NCBI GenBank assembly: GCA_027364495.1
Contig: DAHXPE010000294.1
Coordinates: 1 to 17,909, forward strand
Reading direction: 5' to 3'
DNA from: Candidatus Heimdallarchaeota archaeon
GTDB lineage: Archaea; Asgardarchaeota; Heimdallarchaeia; Hodarchaeales; LC-3
Length of the DNA stretch: 17,909 nucleotides
Below, one piece after another: positions 7,426-14,696 of this stretch; the first letter of the stretch is position 1, and each line of letters opens with the position of its first letter. A program made the translations under genes and the position numbers. Below the pieces are notes generated by a model. The model worked only from the letters and a program-made list of their open reading frames with translations. It made no database searches and was not told the origin of the DNA.

Positions 7426-8235
7426 TTAATTTTGATTAAAAAGATCCGTTAAAGAATCAAGTACATAAAAATATTGAAAATTTGGATATTTATTCAATTC
7501 TTCTTTTCCAAAACCAGTTTTAACTAAGATTGGACTAATATTTGCATTTACTGCAAAATACAAATCAGTTATTACTCTATCACCAATCATTAGTGTCCTT
7601 TCAGGTTTTAAATCAAATCTTTCCAGCATTATTGTAGCCATTAAAGGATCAGGTTTCCCACAAATTTTTTCAGGACCATAGCCAAGAGCGGATTGTAAAG
7701 CTCCAATCATACTTCCAGCACCTGGAAAAAATCCATCAGGAGTTGGAAATTGGGGATCAGGATTTGTTCCAATAAAATCTGCCCCTTTTAGACAATATTT
7801 TAATCCTATTGAAAGCTTTTGATAGGTAAAAGATCTATCCATACCAACAATAACCGCATCAACATTTTCTTGCGTACCAGAATCTGGAAGAACATTAAAA
7901 CCAGCTTTTCTAAAAGTATCTTTTAATCCTTCTTCTCCTAAAACATAAATACTCTTAGTTTTGTAATTTTTATGTTCAACATAGTTTAATGTGACCAAGG
8001 AAGAAGTCATTATTTGTTCTTCGGAGACAGGTAAATCAAAAGATAAAAATTTTTTTTGATAATCTGCTACAGATTGCGTAGAATTATTTGATAAAAATGC
8101 AATTTGCTTGTGAGTTTCAATTAAGTAAGTTATAAGAGCCTTAGCACCAGGTAGTAAATCATTCCCTTCCCAAATAACACCGTCACAATCAAAAAAAAAT
8201 CCATCGAAATTCAAAAATTTGTTTTTAATTTGCAA
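7426..8235 (-). CDS. HAD-superfamily IIA phosphatase (NagD / phosphoglycolate phosphatase-like)
   Basis: A 269-residue HAD hydrolase of subclass IIA. Motif I is FDCDGVIW (nucleophile Asp16, acid/base Asp18), motif II is LSNNST (Ser49), motif III Lys194 lies in CGKPDP, and motif IV is GDRVITD (218-224). The C2-type cap lies between motifs II and III. Relatives act on small phosphorylated metabolites such as 2-phosphoglycolate, p-nitrophenylphosphate or nucleotides; the substrate here cannot be read from sequence. The start is TTG at 8235: an in-frame stop lies just upstream, no early ATG exists, and AAGGA at 8245-8249 lies 9 nt before it. The gene starts 49 bp after the stop of the large membrane-protein gene on the same strand, so co-transcription is likely. 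Confidence 0.9.
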   Translation of the reverse strand: MQIKNKFLNFDGFFFDCDGVIWEGNDLLPGAKALITYLIETHKQIAFLSNNSTQSVADYQKKFLSFDLPVSEEQIMTSSLVTLNYVEHKNYKTKSIYVLGEEGLKDTFRKAGFNVLPDSGTQENVDAVIVGMDRSFTYQKLSIGLKYCLKGADFIGTNPDPQFPTPDGFFPGAGSMIGALQSALGYGPEKICGKPDPLMATIMLERFDLKPERTLMIGDRVITDLYFAVNANISPILVKTGFGKEELNKYPNFQYFYVLDSLTDLFNQN

Positions 8236-8244
8236 AATGCTTAA

Positions 8245-8249
8245 TCCTT
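8245..8249 (-). promoter_or_regulatory. Shine-Dalgarno motif of the HAD phosphatase
   Basis: The minus strand reads AAGGA 9 nt before the TTG at 8235, the same motif and spacing as at thyA. It decides the TTG start. Confidence 0.55.
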
Positions 8250-8284
8250 ATTAGAATGTCAATTTTGGGTTAAAAAACTGATCC

Positions 8285-10582
8285 TTATTTCATTTTTTTT
8301 AGTAGTTTTTTTAATCCGTAATTAACACCTTCATTTATCAATAATTTATTTTCTTCCCAGTTAATTTGCAAGTGTGGAATATTTAGATCAATTAACCACT
8401 TTTCTAATTCAGTTACCGAATTAAAATCTAAAAGACTAGCGAGACGGCTTAATTCAATGCTGCTATGAGACATTTTGATAATTCTATAAAGTTTGCCTAA
8501 CTTTACCGCCTCTGGTGATGAAGCTTCTTGAATAATCGAATCAATTTCAGAATCTGCTATTGTATCAGCATATAAATTTGATTCAGATGCTTCATTGGTA
8601 GTAATTTTTCTACCAGCTTGAATTTTTATTCTGGATTTGTTTTTTTTCTTAAAATCTTTTTTAATAAGAGAAGAAGACTTTGAAAATGGTATGGGTAACA
8701 AATTACTGTCAATTAAAGCTGAATCAGAACTTGTAGAGGTTAATAAATTAATTGTCTTACCAGATGAATTTCGAGCAAGTAAAAACCGATCGGGATTTGA
8801 TAGTACTGAATCAATTTTAGAATCTAATAGTTTGAAAGCTGAATTAATTTGTGGAGACTGATTTTGGATTTTTAATCTGGCATCTTCTATTTCTTTGCGA
8901 TCACCATCTAATATTTGGAAACCCATTAAATTCACAAGTTCTGAATTTCCAGCTTCAATGACATTTATTCCAGGTAAATTGACCAATTGATATTCTGGTG
9001 TTTCAATGACTTTTATAAAAGGCATGTTAACTACGGTATGACCCTGTGATTCAAGAACTTTTATGCCAAATACTCTAACGAATGTTGTTTCATCATTTTC
9101 GATAACTGTTATACCAGGTAGTCTGACAACTGTTCCTTTTTTTGTATCAGATACAAAATATTTTCCTTGTCTAAAATTATCGGCCATTCCCTGAAATCTT
9201 TGAGTTATCATTTTTGAATTGGTCATATTTTTAAATTCGCTCAATGAAGATTCAGCTAATGCTAATAACTTTTCTTTTGATTCAATACCTTTAAGGGTTA
9301 ATGCCTTTATAGTTTCATCTGATGGTTTAATTGCCTCAAGAGATAAATTAGCTTTATTCCAAACATCTTTGGGAATCATTACAGTAGTAGCCAATTCTTC
9401 TAAGGAGTTTTTGATTTTGGTGCCTTGTTCAGTAATGTTTTCAATATCGCTTTCCCCAACAAAAATAACTGCAGTACCGTCTGGTGTTTCTTTGACAGGA
9501 ATAGCAATTGAATTCTTTTTTGCAATAAACTTAGTTTTTTCTTTATCAATAAGAGGGAAATCTTCTTTAAGCTTGAAAAATTGCTGACTTTCTGGTTTTA
9601 ACGAAACATTCTCCATAGAATTTTTGAAATTAGTAAGCTTTTCTGGTAATAGAGCGAATGATTTTTCTGATAGATCATTTGAAAGTTTTGAAAATGAAGA
9701 ATCAAATTTTCCTCTATTCTCAAAAAGTGAAAGAATTAAGGTAATTATACCTATTACAAAAAGAACCGTGGCTGCATCTGTCCAATATTTAACAGTTACA
9801 AGTGTTTTGTTTTGAGGTGTAAAAATTGGCAATATTTTTAAGTAAAAAAGTAAGATTATGCTTACTTTTAATATAGCATCTCTTAAACGTTCAAATCTTG
9901 TCTGTGAAACCAAAAAAAGTTCTTGTGCAAATAGTTTAGTTAGATCTTTTCCCTCAGGTCCTTGAGAGGATATGATGAGTAATAATGAAGCAATTATTAA
10001 TAATATATCCTGACTATTAGGAAATTTATCTGCCTGAGTAACTAAATTAGGAACCCAATCAATTAAACCAAAAAAAACATATAAAAAAATACTATAACTA
10101 ATACCTTTGGCAATCTGAAAGAAAAAATCTGAATAATTTTCAGCAACTTTCTTTTTAGAACTTGGTTTTAATAATTGTAGTCTTACATATTTAAAAAATA
10201 AGCCAAGAATAATCAGAATAGCAAGAGTTGACTTTTGAACTAAAACTATGTCTGTTATAGTAATAGAATATAGAATAACTTCTGTTTTTCTTGGATTAAC
10301 TAAAAATATATAGATAAAAAAGAAAAATCCAAATTTAAGAACAGTGCTTAAAAAAGAGGATCTTGGTTTACTGCTAGTAATTAAATAGATCAAATTGACA
10401 AGAAAAATAGCTAAAATCAAAAAGAATAAATAAGCTTGAAGATCAATTGAAGCCAAAAAAGCAATAAGAAACCATGCTATCGATAAAATATATTGCGCTT
10501 TTTCGAATGTCGTTTTTGGACGCAAAAAATCTTTTGTTTGATTTGAAGCTATGGATCCTATATAGTCGTAAGGAAAGCTCAT
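8285..10582 (-). CDS. Multi-spanning membrane protein with tandem-repeat domain and C-terminal winged-helix/PCI-like domain
   Basis: 765 residues, not recognised as a known family. The N-terminal 290 residues hold about eight hydrophobic segments (around 29-46, 49-69, 82-96, 104-133, 162-178, 193-208, 240-256, 270-288) with basic loops between them. A mostly polar, helix-rich region follows (about 295-480). Residues 483-560 contain five consecutive copies of a 16-17-residue unit, roughly xVVxLPGIxVIExxx (for example VVRLPGITVIE, VVNMPFIKVIE, LVNLPGINVIE), suggesting a small beta-solenoid. After a Ser/Lys-rich linker, residues 688-765 read like a winged helix of PCI type (IELSRLASLLDF, ELEKWLIDLNI, LLINEG). 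The soluble part probably faces the cytosol. The ATG at 10582 is clear; no close Shine-Dalgarno motif is seen. It lies 39 bp after the aldolase stop and 49 bp before the HAD phosphatase start, all on one strand. Confidence 0.9.
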   Translation of the reverse strand: MSFPYDYIGSIASNQTKDFLRPKTTFEKAQYILSIAWFLIAFLASIDLQAYLFFLILAIFLVNLIYLITSSKPRSSFLSTVLKFGFFFFIYIFLVNPRKTEVILYSITITDIVLVQKSTLAILIILGLFFKYVRLQLLKPSSKKKVAENYSDFFFQIAKGISYSIFLYVFFGLIDWVPNLVTQADKFPNSQDILLIIASLLLIISSQGPEGKDLTKLFAQELFLVSQTRFERLRDAILKVSIILLFYLKILPIFTPQNKTLVTVKYWTDAATVLFVIGIITLILSLFENRGKFDSSFSKLSNDLSEKSFALLPEKLTNFKNSMENVSLKPESQQFFKLKEDFPLIDKEKTKFIAKKNSIAIPVKETPDGTAVIFVGESDIENITEQGTKIKNSLEELATTVMIPKDVWNKANLSLEAIKPSDETIKALTLKGIESKEKLLALAESSLSEFKNMTNSKMITQRFQGMADNFRQGKYFVSDTKKGTVVRLPGITVIENDETTFVRVFGIKVLESQGHTVVNMPFIKVIETPEYQLVNLPGINVIEAGNSELVNLMGFQILDGDRKEIEDARLKIQNQSPQINSAFKLLDSKIDSVLSNPDRFLLARNSSGKTINLLTSTSSDSALIDSNLLPIPFSKSSSLIKKDFKKKNKSRIKIQAGRKITTNEASESNLYADTIADSEIDSIIQEASSPEAVKLGKLYRIIKMSHSSIELSRLASLLDFNSVTELEKWLIDLNIPHLQINWEENKLLINEGVNYGLKKLLKKMK
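8903..9136 (-). other. Five tandem 16-17-residue repeats within the membrane protein
   Basis: Residues 483-560 of the gene at 8285-10582. The units share hydrophobic positions V-x-x-x-G-I-x-V-I-E. The third unit has Phe in place of the Gly, and the fifth is diverged (LVNLMGFQILDG). The repeat is visible at protein level; the DNA copies are not identical, so it is not a recent duplication. Confidence 0.8.
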
Positions 10583-10621
10583 ATGCTTTAAAACCTAAAC
10601 TTCCTTAATTACCAAATTAAT

Positions 10622-11527
10622 TTATTGTTTGTAAATATCCATAATATTTTTTAAAAGATCCAAAGCTTCTGGTTTTTGTCTTTGAAAAACATTTCGGCCT
10701 ACAATTGAACCAAACGAGCCACCTGCTTTTAATTCTTTGATTTCAGCTAAAACACTTGATGTGTCCTTTGCTTCACCGCCAGAGAATATTATAATTCTTC
10801 TACCGTTAAAAGCAGCTTGAATAATATGTTTTGCTCTTTCAGTAAGAGTTGCTTTTGGAACATTCTCATAAGCTGGTTTTGCTGCTTCCAGTTCTATTGT
10901 ATCGTTTGGTGGTTTAACTTTAATCATGTCAGCACCCATTTGTGCAGCCATTTGCGCAGCATAAGCATCAACATCTAAGGCTGTTTCACCTTTCTTAGAT
11001 AATTGTTCTCCTCTTGGATAGGACCAAACTACAACTGCTAAACCGACTCTGTGAGCTTCAGCAGTTAAGTCTCTTAATTCCGCAAACAGTTCATTTTTTT
11101 GAGATGTTCCTGGATATATTGTAAAGCCAATTGCATGGCATCCTAAATCCAATGCATCCTCAATAGTACTTGTTAAAGCTGATTTAGGATTTTTTGAGTT
11201 ATAAAGTGAATCATTATTATTTACCTTCAAGATTAAAGGGATATGACCTGGATATTCAGCAGCAGCATTTTGAATGAATCCTAAAGGTGCTGCATAGGCG
11301 TTACAACCTGCTTCAATAGCTAATTCTACGTGATAGAGAGGATCATATCCAGAAGGGTTTTTAGAAAAACTTCTACCAGGTCCATGTTCGAATCCTTGAT
11401 CAACTGGATAAATAACAAACTTTCCAGTTCCAGCAAGCTTTCCAGTATTCATCATTTGGTAGAGTTTTGCTCGTACGCCGGGTGTGACATGTTTATAATT
11501 TTCTAAAATCTTATCTACATTGTTCAT
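10622..11527 (-). CDS. fbaB: Class I fructose-bisphosphate aldolase (FbaB/DhnA family)
   Basis: A TIM-barrel Schiff-base aldolase of 301 residues that interconverts fructose 1,6-bisphosphate with glyceraldehyde 3-phosphate and dihydroxyacetone phosphate. Diagnostic stretches are DQGFEHGPGRSF, AIEAGCNAYAAPLGF, GFTIYPGTSQKNE, VVWSYPRGEQLSKKGETALD, the lysine pair Lys203/Lys205 in MIKVKPP (region of the Schiff-base lysine), FSGGE and GRNVFQR. It resembles bacterial FbaB more than the archaeal bifunctional FBP aldolase/phosphatase, which is a different family. The start ATG at 11527 has GAGGA 6 nt upstream and a TATA-like box at 11561-11569. It is the first gene of a likely three-gene unit with the membrane protein and the HAD phosphatase, and is divergent from the Alba gene. 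Confidence 0.94.
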   Translation of the reverse strand: MNNVDKILENYKHVTPGVRAKLYQMMNTGKLAGTGKFVIYPVDQGFEHGPGRSFSKNPSGYDPLYHVELAIEAGCNAYAAPLGFIQNAAAEYPGHIPLILKVNNNDSLYNSKNPKSALTSTIEDALDLGCHAIGFTIYPGTSQKNELFAELRDLTAEAHRVGLAVVVWSYPRGEQLSKKGETALDVDAYAAQMAAQMGADMIKVKPPNDTIELEAAKPAYENVPKATLTERAKHIIQAAFNGRRIIIFSGGEAKDTSSVLAEIKELKAGGSFGSIVGRNVFQRQKPEALDLLKNIMDIYKQ

Positions 11528-11533
11528 AATAAA

Positions 11534-11575
11534 TCCTCATTTAAGCTATTTTCATAAGATATTATAAAGGTTATT
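11534..11575 (-). promoter_or_regulatory. Promoter and ribosome binding site of fbaB
   Basis: The minus strand has AAATAACC followed by TTTATAATA (about 11561-11575), a BRE/TATA-like pair centred near -38 from the ATG. GAGGA follows at 11534-11538, 6 nt before the ATG. The spacing predicts a very short leader carrying the Shine-Dalgarno motif. Confidence 0.5.
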
Positions 11576-11669
11576 TTAGATTCTGTTTTACATTTTATTT
11601 CACAGAATAAAACATTCCTGAAAAGAAAAAACTACTTAAATCAATACGTGAGCTTGATAATGTACATAA

Positions 11670-11688
11670 TATAAAAAAATTTTTTATA
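11670..11688. promoter_or_regulatory. Palindromic TATA-like element between fbaB and alba
   Basis: A perfect 9+1+9 palindrome made of TATA, A-tract, T-tract and TATA lies in the 234-bp divergent gap. It presents TATAAAAAA on both strands. It could be the promoter of alba (about 80 nt before its ATG), a bidirectional TATA box, or a bent A-tract site. In such AT-rich DNA chance cannot be excluded. Confidence 0.3.
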
Positions 11689-11761
11689 CGACTTTTTCAA
11701 TAAATAACAAAATTAGTTCTGAAAAAACAACAATTGAACCAATGACAGCTTAGTGAGATCA

Positions 11762-12067
11762 ATGAGCACAGAAATTAACACTATATTCATCGGAAACAAA
11801 CCCGTTTATTCATATATAATGGCTTGCTTAACACAGTTATCAAATGAAGCAGGTGAAAAAGTAATAGATCGCCTCATCCTTAAAGCTCGTGGAAGAGCTA
11901 TTACAAGAGCAGTGGATGTAGCAGAAGTTTTAACAAAAAAATTCATGTTAGGAAAGGCTAAAATAGATCATATCGATACATCAACTGAACAATTGGAGAC
12001 CCGAGATGGGAGAACTAGCAATGTATCAGCTATAGAAATTACTATATGCAAAATTCATGCAGAATAA
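11762..12067 (+). CDS. albA: Alba (Sac10b) DNA/RNA-binding chromatin protein
   Basis: 101 residues, the normal size for Alba, a dimeric archaeal protein that coats DNA and binds RNA. IFIGNKPVYSYIMACL (8-23) contains the DNA-contacting Lys13, equivalent to the regulated Lys of Sulfolobus Alba. KARGRAITRAVDVAEVL is the second hallmark, and the beta-hairpin arm (IDTSTEQLETRDGRTSNVSAIEITI) is complete. ATG at 11762 is chosen over an in-frame GTG at 11753: GTGA just upstream of the ATG sits in the same Shine-Dalgarno register as other genes here, and the GTG form adds only three residues. It stands alone on its strand between fbaB (divergent) and sua5 (convergent, 61 bp away). Confidence 0.95.
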   Translation: MSTEINTIFIGNKPVYSYIMACLTQLSNEAGEKVIDRLILKARGRAITRAVDVAEVLTKKFMLGKAKIDHIDTSTEQLETRDGRTSNVSAIEITICKIHAE

Positions 12068-12128
12068 GGAAATTAATTTTGAGTAAATTTAAACTGCATT
12101 TTTGATTATGCTGCTATTGTTCTTGATA

Positions 12129-13217
12129 TTACTTTTTCGAACTTGCTTTGATCAGACGATTAAAAATTGCTTCTCCAAAGCCTGAAACCTGATTAAATTG
12201 AATAATAATAAGAGATACATTCGACTTATCCATTTCACGTAATTTAAAATATAGATTTGATCCAAATTCCTCTAAAGAAGAGTAAGAATAATATATAATA
12301 TTATCTTTAATTTTGTCTTTTAAAGCAGTTAAATACTGGTTCTCTAGAATTATACCAATTTTAGAAAAATGCTCTTTTGAAGATTCAAAACGTGAAAATA
12401 AGGATTCTAAATCTGAAACTAATTCAACTTCAGCTTTGGGAGCATAATGTCGATACTTCATTCCAGGACTTTTTATTTGGACATCTGAATGTTCTTTTTG
12501 AATTTTTGAAATATCAAAAACATTGATTGATAGTCCAATGCAGTCCTCGATTTCTGATCTTGTTATTTTTCCTGGCCGAAGAATTGTTGGTTTTCTTAAA
12601 GGATCAGAAATATCTAACACTGTTGACTCTAAACCGATCTCCGATTTTCCACCATCAATGATTAATGGAATTCTACCCTGCATATCTTCAAAAACATCTT
12701 GTGCAGTTGTAGGTGAGGGACTTCCTGAAATATTTGCACTAGGGGCAGCAATTGGTAATTCAGAGTTTTCTATAAGAGCTAAAGCAATGGGATGAATGGG
12801 CATTCTAACTGCTATCGTTTCTAAACTTCCAGTAGTTACATAAGGTACTTGTCCTGATTTTGGAACAATTAAGGTTAGTGGTCCGGGCCAAAATCTTTTT
12901 TGTAATTTAGTAACTAGTTCAGTTGGAATTTCATTTGAAGTGACCTCTCTAAACATTTCAAAACTGGATACATGAACAATTATTGGATTATCAGAAGGTC
13001 TTCCTTTGGCTTGAAAAATTTTATTGACTGCTTTTTCATTTAAGGCATTAGCACCTAAGCCATACACTGTCTCAGTAGGGAAAGCAACTACTTCATTATT
13101 TTTGATTAAATTAGCAGCATCGGCTAATTCATTTGAGAGATTAGAATAATCCGATATTTTCTGAATTCTAGTTGAATAATACTTCTTTGTAGGTAGAGAG
13201 TTAGTAAATTTTGACAT
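12129..13217 (-). CDS. sua5: Threonylcarbamoyl-AMP synthase, Sua5 type
   Basis: Makes threonylcarbamoyl-AMP from threonine, bicarbonate and ATP, the first step of t6A37 modification in ANN-decoding tRNAs. The YrdC domain (about 28-215) shows PTETVYGLGA (47-56), KGRPSDNPIIVHV (from 71), RFWPGPLTLI, PSANISGSPSPT and GLESTVLD. The linker SPGMKYRHYAPKA (250-262) is the Sua5-specific segment that closes over the active site, followed by the C-terminal Sua5 domain to residue 362. ATG at 13217 is preferred; an in-frame GTG at 13238 would add seven residues. The upstream nucleotidyltransferase gene stops at 13243, so the two form an operon with a 4-25 bp gap depending on the start used. The partner Kae1/KEOPS genes are not in the window. 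Confidence 0.95.
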   Translation of the reverse strand: MSKFTNSLPTKKYYSTRIQKISDYSNLSNELADAANLIKNNEVVAFPTETVYGLGANALNEKAVNKIFQAKGRPSDNPIIVHVSSFEMFREVTSNEIPTELVTKLQKRFWPGPLTLIVPKSGQVPYVTTGSLETIAVRMPIHPIALALIENSELPIAAPSANISGSPSPTTAQDVFEDMQGRIPLIIDGGKSEIGLESTVLDISDPLRKPTILRPGKITRSEIEDCIGLSINVFDISKIQKEHSDVQIKSPGMKYRHYAPKAEVELVSDLESLFSRFESSKEHFSKIGIILENQYLTALKDKIKDNIIYYSYSSLEEFGSNLYFKLREMDKSNVSLIIIQFNQVSGFGEAIFNRLIKASSKK

Positions 13218-13242
13218 TAATTGATCCCAACATGTCACTCAA

Positions 13243-14454
13243 TTATGTTGGAGTTGAGATAACCACTCCTGGTGGAATAATTTCTTTAAATCCAATTTTT
13301 GTCTTAGGCTCTAAAACAGCATTAGCGCCAATAATACTATTGTCTCCAAGGACACTACCTATCTTATGATCGAAATTAGTTCCTCGAATGATAAATTCAG
13401 GCTGAGATTCCGGGAGATGATTCATGATTGTTACACCTGAATTCACAATGACATTCATACCTACAACTGAATCGCCTAAAAATGATAAACGGCCTATCTT
13501 AGCATTAGGTTGAATATGAGAATTCTTTATTTCAACTGAAAAACCAATACGGCAATTTTCTTCGATTGAGGTATTATTCCTTATTAAGCAATTTGTTCCA
13601 ATATAGACATTTTTTCCAATATACACTGGTCCTTTGATAATAGAGCCATGTTCAATTATTGCCCCAGCTTCAATTCTGACTGGACCTATTAATTGTGCAC
13701 TTGGAGAAATTTTTGCTGTTGAATGAATAATTGTACTAGAATATTCAGAAAAAAATATTTTATTTGCTGATAAGAGATCATAAGGAGTCCCAATATCCAT
13801 CCACTTATATTCATCGCTAAAAATAGATCCAGCAAGACGATACCCAGTTTTAATAAGACTATTTATTGCTTCATCAAAATCACTACTTTGAGAGAGCATA
13901 TCAAAAAATTTACTTGGGAAGATATAGGCGCCAGCGCCAATATAATTACCAACATCACTGCCTTGACCTGGGTGTTCAATTACTTTATCAATATTACCAG
14001 TGTTATCAAGTAAACAGACACCGAAATCTTCAATTGACGATTTCAAAGTCATTGCCACTCCACCGTCAGCACCTGTTCTATCAACTGTATTTGTCAAATG
14101 TTGATAGAATGATTTAGTTGCTACAATATCACCATGAGCAAGAAAGACACTTTCGTTTTGAAATTCCTTTTGAGCTGATAAGATAGCCCCGCGAACGCCA
14201 GGTTCTTTTTGAGTAATTATATCTATTTTAACCGTGTCACCGACTCTACCAGATCGTAAATATTGAATAACACTTGAATAAATATCGCTTTGACCAATAA
14301 CAACCACGATATGGGAAACACCAGTAGAAACTAAAGCATCTATTACATGCCCTAAAATAGGCTTACCTTGAACCTGTAACATTGTTTTAGGATAAAAACT
14401 GGCAAGAGGATTCATACGTTGGAATTGTCCACCAGTTAAAATTAAACCTTTCAT
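13243..14454 (-). CDS. Sugar-1-phosphate nucleotidyltransferase with left-handed beta-helix domain
   Basis: 403 residues. The N-terminal GT-A-like domain (1-230) has the nucleotide-binding loop MKGLILTGGQFQRMNPL, PKTMLQVQGKPIL, the metal-binding AHGD (Asp109) and WMDIGTPYDLL (from 218). From about 245 the protein consists of hexapeptide repeats ([LIV]-G-x-x-x-x type: AQLIGPVRIEAGAIIEHG, IGKNVYIG, IGANAVLEP), forming a left-handed beta-helix as in GlmU-like enzymes. It probably transfers a nucleotide to a sugar 1-phosphate for glycan or cell-surface synthesis; UTP/GlcNAc-1-P, dTTP/Glc-1-P and GTP/Man-1-P all remain possible. The loop normally reads GGxGTR; here it is GGQFQR, an odd substitution. 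The start ATG has a strong AAGGAG 9 nt upstream (14464-14469). It is the first gene of the pair with sua5. Confidence 0.88.
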   Translation of the reverse strand: MKGLILTGGQFQRMNPLASFYPKTMLQVQGKPILGHVIDALVSTGVSHIVVVIGQSDIYSSVIQYLRSGRVGDTVKIDIITQKEPGVRGAILSAQKEFQNESVFLAHGDIVATKSFYQHLTNTVDRTGADGGVAMTLKSSIEDFGVCLLDNTGNIDKVIEHPGQGSDVGNYIGAGAYIFPSKFFDMLSQSSDFDEAINSLIKTGYRLAGSIFSDEYKWMDIGTPYDLLSANKIFFSEYSSTIIHSTAKISPSAQLIGPVRIEAGAIIEHGSIIKGPVYIGKNVYIGTNCLIRNNTSIEENCRIGFSVEIKNSHIQPNAKIGRLSFLGDSVVGMNVIVNSGVTIMNHLPESQPEFIIRGTNFDHKIGSVLGDNSIIGANAVLEPKTKIGFKEIIPPGVVISTPT

Positions 14455-14463
14455 AGATTTTTT

Positions 14464-14469
14464 CTCCTT
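14464..14469 (-). promoter_or_regulatory. Shine-Dalgarno motif of the nucleotidyltransferase
   Basis: AAGGAG on the minus strand, 9 nt before the ATG at 14454; the strongest ribosome binding site in the window. Confidence 0.7.
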
Positions 14470-14696
14470 TTTCGGGAAAAATTATTAAATATTTTTAATT
14501 TTAAATAAAATTTTATTTTTTTTTCTAATTAATAATTTTAAAATAGAAAATAAAACTTTAATTATTTATTTAAAGTGAGGTAAATACACATTAAGAGTTT
14601 TTTTTAAAAACCGCTTTTAAATCTTTTAAATGAATAGAATTTTATATTTAATTAGTAAAGATAAATTAGTTTAACTATTAAAGCAGAATGCTGTAG

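Noticed and set aside
9219..9587. 122-codon plus-strand ORF inside the membrane-protein gene
   Set aside because: It lies antisense to the continuous 765-codon ORF and shows no domain or start signal.
12523..12795. 90-codon plus-strand ORF inside sua5
   Set aside because: It is antisense to conserved YrdC motifs; a shadow.
14470..14696. tRNA or small RNA gene in the gap before lysS
   Set aside because: The gap is very AT-rich with no T-loop (GTTCRA) motif or cloverleaf pairing; nothing supports an RNA gene.
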